Origin: Streptomyces nigrescens | Lineage (GTDB): Bacteria > Actinomycetota > Actinomycetes > Streptomycetales > Streptomycetaceae | DNA length: 64,000 bases | Direction of reading: 5' to 3' | NCBI GenBank assembly: GCA_024349765.1 | Contig: AP026073.1 | Coordinates: forward strand, 1,426,001 to 1,490,000 | In this document: piece by piece, positions 1 to 7,915 of the stretch | How positions within the stretch are numbered: the stretch's first letter is position 1 | How the letters are laid out: each line of letters begins with the position of its first letter | Program-made: the position numbers and the translations under genes | The notes under the pieces: generated by a model | What the model was told of the DNA's origin: nothing | What the model saw: the letters and a program-made list of their open reading frames with translations, nothing else | Database searches by the model: none

Positions 1-153
1 ATCCTGGTGACCTACGCCTACCGGCTCTCCTTCGCCGACAGCCCGCGCAACTTCTCCGAGTCCGCGGCCTGGGGCGTCCTGATCCTGCTCATGCTCTCCG
101 TCGTCGCGGTCGTCTACCGCCGGGCGCTGCGCAAGCAGGGAGAGGTGTGGTGA
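1..153 (+). CDS. malF: Sugar ABC transporter permease, MalF-type (3' end only)
   Basis: Only the last 50 codons are in the window; the 5' part lies upstream. The visible peptide has a final hydrophobic helix (about residues 24-40 of the fragment, AWGVLILLMLSVVAVVYR) followed by a basic cytoplasmic tail ending GEVW, the usual end of a MalF-type inner-membrane permease. Its TGA overlaps the GTG start of the next permease, so the two are translationally coupled. It would form the membrane channel of a maltose/maltodextrin importer together with MalG. The assignment rests mainly on context, because the diagnostic EAA loop is outside the window. Confidence 0.8.
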   Translation: MLVTYAYRLSFADSPRNFSESAAWGVLILLMLSVVAVVYRRALRKQGEVW

Positions 154-1040
154 CCACCGCAATGACCCGCAAGCGAGACGAGCGCACTCGGCCGGCCTCC
201 GTCGGGGCCCGGAAGCGCAACCAGCGATCCCGCCCGGCCTCGATCGGCCTGCACACGGGCCTGCTCATCGCCGCCGTGGTGGCGGTCTTCCCGCCCCTCT
301 GGCTGCTGGTGACGTCCTTCAAACCCAAGAACGACGCCTTCTCCACCAGCCTCGTCACCCACTTCACCCTCGCCAACTACACCCATGTGCTGGCCGACAC
401 CGAGTTCCTGACCTGGTTCAAGAACTCCGTGGTGATCGTCGGGCTGACCACCGTCCTCGGCGTCTTCATCGCCGCCACCACCGGCTACGCCGTCAGCCGC
501 TTCCGCTTCCCCGGCATGCGCCCGCTGATGTGGCTGCTGCTGATCACCCAGATGTTCCCGGTCGCGGTGCTCATCGTGCCGCTCTACAACCTCATGGCGA
601 CCCTGGGCCTGCTGAACCAGCCCGCGGGCCTGGTCATCACCTACCTGACCATCGCCGTCCCGTTCTGCGCCTGGATGATGAAGGGCTACTTCGACACCAT
701 CCCGGTGGAGATCGACGAATCCGGCCGGGTCGACGGCCTCAACCCGTTCGGCACCTTCTGGCGGCTCGTCCTGCCGCTGGCCCGCCCCGGCCTCGCCGTC
801 ACCGGCTTCTACACCTTCGTCACCGCCTGGGCCGAGGTCGCCTACGCCTCCGCCTTCATGACCGGTGAGGAGAACCTCACCCTCGCCGGCGGGCTGCAGA
901 CCTTCGTCAACCAGTACACCAACGACTGGGGTTCGATGACCGCCGCCGCCGTGATCATCGCCGTGCCGGCCGCCCTCGTCTTCGCCTTCGCCCAACGCCA
1001 CCTCGTCGCCGGCCTCACGGCCGGCACCACCAAGGGTTGA
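147..1040 (+). CDS. malG: Maltose/maltodextrin ABC transporter permease MalG
   Basis: A 297-aa inner-membrane permease of the CUT1 sugar ABC family, partner of MalF. About six hydrophobic helices are visible, starting at residues 36-57. The cytoplasmic loop at residues 188-210 (EIDESGRVDG...LVLPLARPG) is the EAA-type loop that docks on the ATPase. The N-terminal tail carries a short imperfect duplication (RPASVG and RPASIG). The GTG start at 147 overlaps the upstream stop; a second GTG follows at 150. The protein ends TTKG, and the TGA at 1038-1040 appears to lie inside the right end of the inserted TnpB element. An alpha-glucosidase downstream supports maltodextrin as substrate. Confidence 0.9.
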   Translation: MVTTAMTRKRDERTRPASVGARKRNQRSRPASIGLHTGLLIAAVVAVFPPLWLLVTSFKPKNDAFSTSLVTHFTLANYTHVLADTEFLTWFKNSVVIVGLTTVLGVFIAATTGYAVSRFRFPGMRPLMWLLLITQMFPVAVLIVPLYNLMATLGLLNQPAGLVITYLTIAVPFCAWMMKGYFDTIPVEIDESGRVDGLNPFGTFWRLVLPLARPGLAVTGFYTFVTAWAEVAYASAFMTGEENLTLAGGLQTFVNQYTNDWGSMTAAAVIIAVPAALVFAFAQRHLVAGLTAGTTKG

Positions 1041-2259
1041 CCTCTTCCCCGCTCCGAGGAGCGGGGATTCCTTCCCTCGCGGGTCGGATTTTCTGCTTCG
1101 CTGACCGCTGCCTCTCAGGAGTGTTCCGTTGAGGTCTCACACCGTCTCCACAGACTGTCACCGCCAGCCCGGCGGCCAGAATGTTCTTCGCCGCGTTCAC
1201 GTCCCGGTCGTGGGTCGCTCCGCAAGCGCACGTCCAGGTACGGACGTTGAGCGGCAGCCTCGCCGCGATGGTGCCGCACGCCGAACACAGTTGGGAGCTG
1301 GGAAACCATCGGTCGATGACGATCAGCTCGCGCCCGTACCAGGCGCACTTGTATTCCAGCATGCTGCGCAGCTCGGCCCACGACGCATCGGAGACGGCGC
1401 GGGCGAGCTTGCGGTTCTTGACCATGTTGCGGACAGCCAGGTCCTCGATCACGAACGTTTGGTTTTCGCGCACGAGTCGACTGGTCAGCTTCTGAAGGAA
1501 GTCCCGGCGCCGGTCGCCGATGCGGGCATGCACCCTGGCCACCTTGCGTCGGGCTTTCTGCCGGTTTCTGCTTCCCTCGGCCTTGCGGGAAAGCGCCCGC
1601 TGCGCCCGGGCCAGGCGGGGGCGGTCACCGCGTTCGTGGCGGGGGTTGGCGACCTTCTCCCCGGTGGACAGGGCCACCAGGCTCGTGATCCCGACGTCGA
1701 TGCCGACCGCGTCCGCGGCGGCGGGCATCGTGGCCGGTGTGTCCTCGCACAGAAGGGACACGAACCAGCGCCCGGCAGCGTCCCGGGAGACGGTCACCGT
1801 CGTCGGCTCCGCCCCTTCGGGCAGGGCGCGGGACCACACGATGTCCAGTGGGTCCGTCATCTTCGCCAAGGTCAGCTCCCCGTTCCGGTAGCGAAACGCG
1901 GACCGGGTGTACTCCGCACTGGCGCGGGACCTCTTACGCGACTTGAAGCGGGGGTACCGAGTCCGCTTGCCCCAGAACGACACGAACGCGGCCTGCAGGT
2001 GACGGAGCGACTGCTGCAAGGGAACGGAAGAGACCTCGGACAGGTAGGCGAGCTCCTCGGACTTCTTCCACTCCGTCAGCATCGACGAGGTCTGCGCATA
2101 GTTCACACGCTCCTGCCGCGACCACGCTTTCGTTCGTGCAGCCAACGCCAGGTTGTAGACCTTCCGCACACAGCCGAATGTGCGCGACAGCTCAGCCGCC
2201 TGCACCTCACTCGGATAGAAGCGGTACTTGAACGCCCGCTTCACAGGGGAAGTCGCCAT
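1015..2259 (-). CDS. tnpB: TnpB RNA-guided endonuclease (OrfB, IS605 family)
   Basis: A 414-aa full-length TnpB. An N-terminal basic segment (KRAFKYRFYPSEVQ, residues 7-20) precedes a RuvC-like nuclease with all catalytic parts: D188 in GIDVG, E272 in IEDLAVRNM and D351 in THDRDVNAAKNI. A zinc ribbon uses C325, C328, C344 and C346. TnpB proteins are the ancestors of Cas12 and cut DNA guided by an RNA made from the element's right end. The last residues (NPWWCRP) are read from antisense malG DNA beyond the element boundary, so the stop codon belongs to the host sequence. The gene overlaps malG by 26 bp. It looks intact and potentially active. Confidence 0.92.
   Translation of the reverse strand: MATSPVKRAFKYRFYPSEVQAAELSRTFGCVRKVYNLALAARTKAWSRQERVNYAQTSSMLTEWKKSEELAYLSEVSSVPLQQSLRHLQAAFVSFWGKRTRYPRFKSRKRSRASAEYTRSAFRYRNGELTLAKMTDPLDIVWSRALPEGAEPTTVTVSRDAAGRWFVSLLCEDTPATMPAAADAVGIDVGITSLVALSTGEKVANPRHERGDRPRLARAQRALSRKAEGSRNRQKARRKVARVHARIGDRRRDFLQKLTSRLVRENQTFVIEDLAVRNMVKNRKLARAVSDASWAELRSMLEYKCAWYGRELIVIDRWFPSSQLCSACGTIAARLPLNVRTWTCACGATHDRDVNAAKNILAAGLAVTVCGDGVRPQRNTPERQRSAKQKIRPAREGIPAPRSGEEVNPWWCRP
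1047..1066 (-). repeat. Right-end hairpin of the TnpB element (likely omega-RNA 3' region)
   Basis: CCCCGCTCC and GGAGCGGGG form a 9-bp inverted repeat with a 2-nt centre (in practice an 8-bp stem with a CGAG loop), about 10 bp inside the TCAA boundary. This type of GC hairpin marks the right end of IS605 elements, where it serves transposase recognition. It also forms the 3' scaffold of the guide RNA, whose guide would continue into the flanking malG DNA. Confidence 0.75.
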
Positions 2260-2260
2260 G

Positions 2261-2290
2261 GCTCACACGCTAATGACGCCACATGTGAGC
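2261..2290 (-). repeat. Inverted repeat directly upstream of tnpB
   Basis: GCTCACA (2261-2267) and TGTGAGC (2284-2290) form a perfect 7-bp inverted repeat with a 16-nt loop, one base upstream of the tnpB ATG. It could be the left-end hairpin of the element, or an operator or RNA fold limiting tnpB translation. No clear Shine-Dalgarno sequence precedes tnpB. Confidence 0.5.
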
Positions 2291-2405
2291 GGCCAAGCAC
2301 TGGCCAGAACCCAGGCCCACTCGGGCCCGCCACTATGCGACGCCGGAATGCGGGCGGCCCCTTTCCCAGGCTTGAAGGCCAGTTTTTCCACGCAAGGAGT
2401 TATGG

Positions 2406-3989
2406 ATGACCCAGCACCACCCCACCCGTGCCACCGACTGGTGGCGGGACGCGGTGATCTACCAGGTCTACCCGCGCAGTTTCGCCGACGGCAACGGTGA
2501 CGGTATGGGCGATCTGGCGGGTGTCCGCGGTCGGCTGCCGTACCTGCGGGACCTGGGCGTGGACGCCGTCTGGCTCAGCCCGTTCTACGCCTCGCCGCAG
2601 GCCGACGCCGGGTACGACGTCGCCGACTACCGGGCCATCGACCCGATGTTCGGCACCCTGGCCGACGCCGAGGCGGTCATTCGCGACGCCCACGAGCTGG
2701 GCCTGCGCATCATCGTCGACATCGTTCCCAACCACTGCTCCGACCAGCACGTGTGGTTCCGCCGCGCGCTGGCCGAGGGCCCCGGTTCCACCACCCGGGA
2801 ACGCTTCCACTTCCGCAAGGGCCGCGGCGAGAACGGTGAACTCCCGCCCAACGACTGGGAGTCCCTCTTCGGCGGGCCGGCCTGGACCCGGGTCCCCGAC
2901 GGCGAGTGGTACCTCCACCTCTTCGCCCCCGAACAGCCCGACTTCAACTGGGAGCACCCCGCCGTCCAGGACGAGTTCCGCTCCATCCTGCGCTTCTGGC
3001 TGGACCTGGGCGTGGACGGCTTCCGGGTCGATGTCGCCCACGGACTGGTCAAGGCCCCGGGCCTGCCCGACATGGGCCACGCCGAGCAGCTCACCCTCCT
3101 CGGCAACCAGGCCCTGCCCTTCTTCGACCAGGACGGGGTGCACGCCGTCTACCGCTCGTGGCGCACCGTCCTCGACGAGTACCCGGGCGAGCGGATCGCG
3201 GTCGCCGAGGCGTGGACGCCCACCGCCGAACGCACCGCGCTCTACCTCCGCCCCGACGAGCTCCACCAGGCGTTCAACTTCCATTACCTGAACACCGGTT
3301 GGGACGCGGACGCGTTGCGGGAGGCGATCGACTCCTCCCTGGACGCGATGCGGCCGGTCGGCGCGCCCACGACCTGGGTGCTGTCCAACCACGACGTGGT
3401 GCGGCACCGCACCCGGCTCGGCGGCGGCCCGGCCCGGGCCCGCGCCGCCAGCCTGCTGATGCTGGCCCTGCCCGGCTCCGCGTACGTCTACCAGGGCGAG
3501 GAGCTGGGCCTGCCGGAGGTCACCGACCTGCCCGACGAGGTCCGCCAGGACCCGTCCTTCTTCCGCAACAGCGGCCAGGACGGCCTGCGCGACGGCTGCC
3601 GGGTGCCGCTGCCGTGGAGCGGCGAGGTGGCGCCGTACGGCTTCGGGACCGGTGGCAGCTGGCTGCCGCAGCCCGCCGACTGGGCCCCGCTCACCGTCGA
3701 GGCGCAGACCGGCGATCCGTCCTCGACCCTGGAGCTCTACCGCACCGCGCTCTCCCTGCGGCGCAGCCACCCCGGTCTCGGCGCCGGGGAGGCCGTCGAG
3801 TGGCTCGACGCACCCGCCGGCGTCCTGGCCTTCCGCCGCCCCGGCGGCCTGGTCTGCACGGCCAACACCACCCCGGAGGCGGTCTCGATCCCCGTCCCCG
3901 GCCGGGTCCTGCTCGCGTCGGGCCCGCTGGACGCCGCCGGGCCGGACGTCGAACTGCCCGCCGACACCACCGTCTGGTGGGCGGAGTGA
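2406..3989 (+). CDS. aglA: GH13 alpha-glucosidase (oligo-1,6/alpha-1,4-glucosidase type)
   Basis: A 527-aa cytoplasmic glycoside hydrolase family 13 enzyme without signal peptide. The conserved regions are present: DIVPNH (residues 105-110), the nucleophile D209 in GFRVDVAH, the acid/base E268 in AVAEAW, and D330 in LSNHDVVRH. It would release glucose from maltodextrins brought in by the MalFG importer. The ATG at 2406 follows AAGGAG (2394-2399). An ATG at 2402 is in another frame. Its stop overlaps the GTG of the LacI regulator. The TnpB insertion probably uncouples it from malG, so it may need its own promoter. The symbol follows the usual Streptomyces malEFG-aglA order. Confidence 0.88.
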   Translation: MTQHHPTRATDWWRDAVIYQVYPRSFADGNGDGMGDLAGVRGRLPYLRDLGVDAVWLSPFYASPQADAGYDVADYRAIDPMFGTLADAEAVIRDAHELGLRIIVDIVPNHCSDQHVWFRRALAEGPGSTTRERFHFRKGRGENGELPPNDWESLFGGPAWTRVPDGEWYLHLFAPEQPDFNWEHPAVQDEFRSILRFWLDLGVDGFRVDVAHGLVKAPGLPDMGHAEQLTLLGNQALPFFDQDGVHAVYRSWRTVLDEYPGERIAVAEAWTPTAERTALYLRPDELHQAFNFHYLNTGWDADALREAIDSSLDAMRPVGAPTTWVLSNHDVVRHRTRLGGGPARARAASLLMLALPGSAYVYQGEELGLPEVTDLPDEVRQDPSFFRNSGQDGLRDGCRVPLPWSGEVAPYGFGTGGSWLPQPADWAPLTVEAQTGDPSSTLELYRTALSLRRSHPGLGAGEAVEWLDAPAGVLAFRRPGGLVCTANTTPEAVSIPVPGRVLLASGPLDAAGPDVELPADTTVWWAE

Positions 3990-5044
3990 CCCTGTCCGGT
4001 CCACCGCACCACCCGCCCCGGCTCTCCGACGTCGCGGCGCAGGCGCAGGTCAGCGAGGCGACCGTGAGCCGGGTCCTGAACGGCCGGGCGGGCGTGGCGG
4101 CGGGCACCCGGCAGCGGGTGCTCGCCGCGCTGGACGTCCTCGGCCACGAGCGGCCGGTCCGCTTACGGCGCCGCAGCGCGGGCCTGGTCGGGCTGGTCAT
4201 CCCCGAGCTGACCAACCCGATCTTCCCGGCCTTCGCGCAGATCATCGAGCAGGCGCTGGCCGGCCACGGCTACACCCCGGTCCTGTGCACCCAGATGCCG
4301 GGCGGGGCCACCGAGGACGAACTCGTCGAGCAGTTGGAGGAGCGCGGTGTCACCGGCATCGTCTTCCTCTCCGGTCTGCACGCCGACACCCGCGCGGATC
4401 CGTCGCGTTACGCCCGCCTGACCGCCCGCGGTGTGCCGTACGTCCTGATCAACGGCTACCACCCGGGGATCGACGCGCCGTTCGTCTCGCCCGACGACGG
4501 TGCGGCGGCCCGGATGGCGGTGCGCCATCTCGCCGAGCTGGGGCACGAACGGATCGGCCTGGCGGTCGGTCCGGTCCGTTACGTCCCGTCCCGCCGCAAG
4601 GCCGAGGGTTTCGTGGCGGCGCTGGGCGAGTCGTTCGGCCTGTCGAGGGGGCAGGCCGAACGACTCGTCCAGCACACGCTGTTCAGCGTCGAGGGCGGTG
4701 ACGCGGCGGCCGCCGCCCTGCTCGACCAGGGCTGCACCGGCATCGTCTGCGGCAGCGACCTGATGGCGCTGGGGGCCGTCCGCGCGGCGCGCCGGCGGGG
4801 TCTGGGCGTGCCCGGCGACCTCTCCGTCGTCGGCTTCGACGACTCCCAGCTGATCGCCTTCACCGACCCGCCGCTGACCACCATCCGGCAGCCGGTGCAC
4901 GCGATGGCGACCGCCGCGGTGGGTGCCCTCATCGAGGAGATCCACGACCGGGACCGCGGCGAGCGGGACCCGGTCCGCCGCACCGAGTTCGTCTTCCAGC
5001 CGGAACTGGTCGTACGGGGGTCGACGGGGCCGGCGCCGGGGTGA
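3986..5044 (+). CDS. LacI-family transcriptional regulator with a TTA codon
   Basis: A 352-aa repressor of the LacI/GalR family. A helix-turn-helix covers residues 12-33 ([20 protein letters not shown]), followed by a hinge and a sugar-binding periplasmic-binding-protein-like domain (from about residue 66, [18 protein letters not shown]). The GTG start overlaps the glucosidase stop. Codon 60, in the hinge, is TTA (4163-4165), which in Streptomyces requires the bldA tRNA and so ties production to development. The likely targets are the mal genes and the pullulanase, whose promoter carries LacI-type palindromes. It resembles MalR/Reg1 in role, but that regulator normally lies upstream of malE, so I give no symbol. 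Confidence 0.85.
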   Translation: MTLSGPPHHPPRLSDVAAQAQVSEATVSRVLNGRAGVAAGTRQRVLAALDVLGHERPVRLRRRSAGLVGLVIPELTNPIFPAFAQIIEQALAGHGYTPVLCTQMPGGATEDELVEQLEERGVTGIVFLSGLHADTRADPSRYARLTARGVPYVLINGYHPGIDAPFVSPDDGAAARMAVRHLAELGHERIGLAVGPVRYVPSRRKAEGFVAALGESFGLSRGQAERLVQHTLFSVEGGDAAAAALLDQGCTGIVCGSDLMALGAVRAARRRGLGVPGDLSVVGFDDSQLIAFTDPPLTTIRQPVHAMATAAVGALIEEIHDRDRGERDPVRRTEFVFQPELVVRGSTGPAPG

Positions 5045-5062
5045 CGTCCGGCGGTCAGGCCG

Positions 5063-5314
5063 TCAGGCCTCCTGGGCGGCGTACGACACGAACGCCGCCC
5101 AGGCGAGGGCCGGAACGCTGAGCTGGGGGCCGTCCTTGTCCTTGGAGTCGCGGATGTGGACGGTGGTGGGGCAGGCGGCGATTTCTATGCAGTCGCCGGA
5201 GCTGTCGCCGCTGTAGCTGGACTTGTGCCAGGAGAGGGCGATCTCTACGCAGTCGTCGCCGTCGCCACTGCTGTAGCTGCTTTTGAACCAGGCCAGTTCG
5301 GGGGTGCTGCTCAT
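5063..5314 (-). CDS. DUF397 protein with internal duplication
   Basis: An 83-aa small protein. The DUF397 signature occurs twice: WFKSSYSSGDGDDCVEIA (residues 9-26) and WHKSSYSGDSSGDCIEIA (about 29-46), followed by the usual VHIRDSKD and a WAAFV-type tail. DUF397 proteins are short regulators encoded beside XRE/DUF5753 regulators in actinomycetes (WhiJ/AbaA-type loci) and are thought to act with them. The start overlaps the XRE gene by 4 bp, so they form an operon. The internal tandem copy of the core motif is unusual. Confidence 0.88.
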   Translation of the reverse strand: MSSTPELAWFKSSYSSGDGDDCVEIALSWHKSSYSGDSSGDCIEIAACPTTVHIRDSKDKDGPQLSVPALAWAAFVSYAAQEA

Positions 5315-6153
5315 AGCGCTCCTCGCATCTGCTCCAGCAGGCCCCGCGAGTCTTTGGGGGTCAGAGCCTGCGAAAGCAGTTTTGCATAACGCATTTGGAG
5401 GATGCTGACCTCATTCGGGTCGGAGATGAACAGTCCGGCGCGCTGGCCCTCGCAGTAGCCGAATCGCTCGTTGTCCGGGGTCTCCAGCAGCCGCATCGGT
5501 CCGTGCAGGCCAGCGTGCTTCTCCCGCACAACTGGCATGAGCTGGATGTCTACGTTCCGGATCTCGGAGAGTTCGAGGACGTTGTCGATGAGTTGCCTGG
5601 TGATCTCCACCCCACCCGTGCGGCGCAGGAACAGATGCTCTTCGAGGATGAAGCTGAACGCGGTGTTGGGACGCTCCCGCAGCAGCCGCTGCCGCTCGGA
5701 CCGTGCCGCCCAGCGAGCCTCGATCTGCTCTTCGTCCAGGTACGGAACCTGCTCCGTGAACAACGTCCGCGCATACCCCTCCGTCTGTAACAGCCCCGGC
5801 ACCAGCCGGCATTCGTACGTGTAGAGACTGATCGCCTGCTTCTCCAGCTCCGCCCACTCGCGGAACCAGCGGGCCAACCCCGGCTGCTTCGAGAGCCGTT
5901 TGGCCGCCTTCCGTAGCACGCCGTTCGCGTTCAGCGTCTCTTCCGAGCGGTCGATGAACTTCTTCGACGGGAGGCGCCGGCCCTGTTCGACGGAGCCGAT
6001 GTAGTGCGCCGAGTACCGGATCGCCGGCGCCAGGGCCTCCTGCGTGAATCCCGCGTTCTCACGGAACCCTTGATAAACGGCGCCGAAGGTCCGCAGACTG
6101 CCGGACGGCTCGGGCTTGGCGCTGTCGTAGGTGTCGGTGCTGCCGTCTTCCAT
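5311..6153 (-). CDS. XRE-family regulator with DUF5753 domain (WhiJ-like)
   Basis: A 280-aa protein. An N-terminal helix-turn-helix (about residues 25-80, FGAVYQGFRENAGFTQEALAPAIRYSAHYIGSVEQGRR) is followed by a DUF5753 domain (YECRLVPGLLQTEGYARTLF, then WAARSERQRLLRE and FILEEHLFLRRTGG). Such regulators pair with DUF397 proteins and a HATPase in Streptomyces developmental control. Codon 122 is TTA (5788-5790 on the plus strand), so translation should depend on bldA. The divergent ATPase gene starts about 150 bp away. Confidence 0.9.
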   Translation of the reverse strand: MEDGSTDTYDSAKPEPSGSLRTFGAVYQGFRENAGFTQEALAPAIRYSAHYIGSVEQGRRLPSKKFIDRSEETLNANGVLRKAAKRLSKQPGLARWFREWAELEKQAISLYTYECRLVPGLLQTEGYARTLFTEQVPYLDEEQIEARWAARSERQRLLRERPNTAFSFILEEHLFLRRTGGVEITRQLIDNVLELSEIRNVDIQLMPVVREKHAGLHGPMRLLETPDNERFGYCEGQRAGLFISDPNEVSILQMRYAKLLSQALTPKDSRGLLEQMRGAL

Positions 6154-6304
6154 CCCGGGTACTCCCGCTCACTGGTACTGACCCCGCAAGTCACCCATAG
6201 TGACGAGCTGTTACCCGACCCGTCCACGTACTCCACTCGTACACTTTCCGAAGTACGAGCTGAGTCCCTGGTGTACGAACCCGCTGACCAGCAGCGTTGG
6301 CGCC

Positions 6305-6757
6305 ATGTCAGCCCAACCCACCGTCGCCGTACGTATGTTCACCCAGCGCTTCAGTGCCACCCGCCGTGGGGCCCGCCTCGCCCGGTACCTCGCCGTCCAG
6401 CAGCTCGACGTCTGGGGCTTCCCCTACGGGGGCGAGGTCTCCGGCTCCGTCGCGCTGATCGTCGGGGAACTCGCCGCCAACGCCGTGACCCACGGCCGCG
6501 TGCCCGGCCGGGACTTCGAACTGCGCCTGCTGAAACTGCCCGGATCGGCCCGGCCGGGCACCCTCCGCATCGAGGTCGCCGACACCCGTACGGAGTGCCG
6601 CCCGCCGGCCCCCGGCGCCCTCGTGCCGCCGGCGCACGATTCCGAGACCGGCTGGGGACTGGTCCTCGTCACCGCGCTCGCCACCTGCTGGACCGTCCTC
6701 GACCGGCCCGCGGTCGGCAAGATCGTCCGGGCGGATCTGGACCTGCCGGGCAGGTGA
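6305..6757 (+). CDS. ATP-binding protein, anti-sigma-factor-like HATPase
   Basis: A 150-aa GHKL ATPase of the RsbW/SpoIIAB type. It has the N-box-like GELAANAVTHG, the G1-like motif RIEVADTR, and GWGLVLVTALATCW near the end. It is divergent from the XRE-DUF397 pair and completes the three-gene set typical of WhiJ/AbaA loci. The ATG at 6305 starts at MSAQPTVAV and gives a normal-length domain. An upstream in-frame ATG at 6200 would add 35 poorly conserved-looking residues and run into the divergent promoter. Confidence 0.85.
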   Translation: MSAQPTVAVRMFTQRFSATRRGARLARYLAVQQLDVWGFPYGGEVSGSVALIVGELAANAVTHGRVPGRDFELRLLKLPGSARPGTLRIEVADTRTECRPPAPGALVPPAHDSETGWGLVLVTALATCWTVLDRPAVGKIVRADLDLPGR

Positions 6758-6796
6758 GGAGGCCCGCAGGGGGCGAGCGGGGCAGCTCGGGCGGCC

Positions 6797-7663
6797 TCAG
6801 ACGGCGGGGCGCCGGGCGTGGAAGAGGCCCCAGCGCAGCAGGCCCCGGCGGGTGACGTCGGTCCACAGGGGGAGGTTGGCCAGCAGGTCGTCGACGTAGG
6901 CCGGGCTGATGCGGTCCCGCAGTTCGGCCGCGCGCCGGTGGACGTCCTCGTCGAGGCGGGCGTAGTGGGTGGCGAGGTCCGCGGTGCGGTCCTCGAAGTC
7001 GGCGCCCTTGAGGCCGAGTTCGGACAGCTGCCGCAGGTAGAAGTCCGGTGTCGCCGGGGTCTGCACGCCGAGCCGCGCGAACGCGGGCCGTACCGCCTCG
7101 GCTGGCGGCTCCTCGGGCGCCATGATGTCCGAGAAGACCAGGGCGCCGCCCGGTCTCAGCACGCGTACCGCCTCGCTCAAGGCGCCTTCCCGGTCCTCGA
7201 CGTGGCAGAGGACCTCAAGGGACCAGACGACGTCGAACCGCCCGGTTTCGTAGGGCAGGTCGTTGAGGGAGCCGGTGACGACCTCGATCAGGCCGTCCAG
7301 GCCGCGCCGGGCGTTGGTCGCGCGGTGGCGCCGGTTGTGTGACTCGCTGAGGTCGAGGGCCACGACCCGGCAGCCGAAGCGTTCGGCGAGCGCGCGAGCC
7401 GATCCGCCGTATCCGGAGCCGAGGTCGAGCACGGTGGCGTGCGGGCCGAGCAGGTCGGCGACCTTGTCCGCGGCGTGCTCGACGGTACGGTGCGAGGCCT
7501 CCGCGATCGGCTCGTCGCCCTCGGCGTAGATGCCGACGTGGATGTCCTCACCGCCCCAGACGGCGTCGTAGAAGGCGTCGACATCGCCGGTCTCGTAGTA
7601 GCGGCGGGTCGCGTCGTCGTGGTCCGGTGCGGCGGTGGGGTCGTTGTCAGGTGTGTCGATCAC
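6797..7663 (-). CDS. SAM-dependent methyltransferase, sarcosine/dimethylglycine type
   Basis: A 288-aa class I methyltransferase. Motif I is VLDLGSGYGG (about residues 78-87), motif II is VVALDLSESH, and motif post-I/III is VWSLEVLCHVEDREGAL followed by LRPGGALVFSDI. The N-terminal signature YYETGDVDAFYDAVWGGEDI (residues 22-41) resembles sarcosine/dimethylglycine N-methyltransferases that make glycine betaine, so a role in osmolyte synthesis is possible. No glycine methyltransferase partner is adjacent. The start is taken as GTG 7663; no strong Shine-Dalgarno sequence is visible. It is convergent with the ATPase gene. Confidence 0.75.
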   Translation of the reverse strand: MIDTPDNDPTAAPDHDDATRRYYETGDVDAFYDAVWGGEDIHVGIYAEGDEPIAEASHRTVEHAADKVADLLGPHATVLDLGSGYGGSARALAERFGCRVVALDLSESHNRRHRATNARRGLDGLIEVVTGSLNDLPYETGRFDVVWSLEVLCHVEDREGALSEAVRVLRPGGALVFSDIMAPEEPPAEAVRPAFARLGVQTPATPDFYLRQLSELGLKGADFEDRTADLATHYARLDEDVHRRAAELRDRISPAYVDDLLANLPLWTDVTRRGLLRWGLFHARRPAV

Positions 7664-7857
7664 GGGGGGTGGGTTCCCCGCTCGGGCTCGGGCAACTCGG
7701 GCCGTTCGGGGACATGGGTGACTATGCGCCACTTCATGGGGCCGTGCGGGGTGCGGACGGGGAGCCGATGGGGCCGGTCCGACCGGCCGGGCGCGTAGGG
7801 CCCGTTGTGGTGGACCTCCGGCCGGCCGGACCGGCTGTTCCAGCAACGTAACACCCT

Positions 7858-7883
7858 TGCAATGTCTTGCGTAAGGTCTTGCA
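7858..7883 (+). promoter_or_regulatory. Two phased LacI-type palindromes upstream of the pullulanase gene
   Basis: Two overlapping imperfect palindromes of the form TGCAAG-NN-CTTGCA occur 12 bp apart: TGCAATGTCTTGCG (7858-7871) and CGTAAGGTCTTGCA (7870-7883). Three CTTGC cores (7856, 7866, 7878) are visible. They lie 33-58 bp upstream of the GTG/ATG region of the pullulanase gene. CTTGC-type repeats are associated with MalR/Reg1 control of amylase genes in Streptomyces. The TTA-containing LacI protein 3 kb upstream is a plausible ligand. Confidence 0.65.
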
Positions 7884-7915
7884 ACGCTGGATCGTCGCGG
7901 ATAGAACCATGAGCC

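Larger units (their letters stand above)
1037..2290 (-). mobile_element. IS200/IS605-type element carrying only tnpB
   Basis: The element consists of a tnpB gene, a right-end hairpin and a left-side inverted repeat, inserted antisense to the mal operon between malG and the alpha-glucosidase. On the minus strand the right end reads hairpin-GAGGTCAA and then abruptly becomes malG sequence. A TCAA right cleavage site is known for IS608-type elements, so I place the right boundary at 1036/1037. The left boundary is uncertain: an inverted repeat lies at 2261-2290, and the true end could be anywhere up to about 2390. No tnpA (Y1 transposase) is present, so mobilisation would need a transposase in trans. 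Confidence 0.75.
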
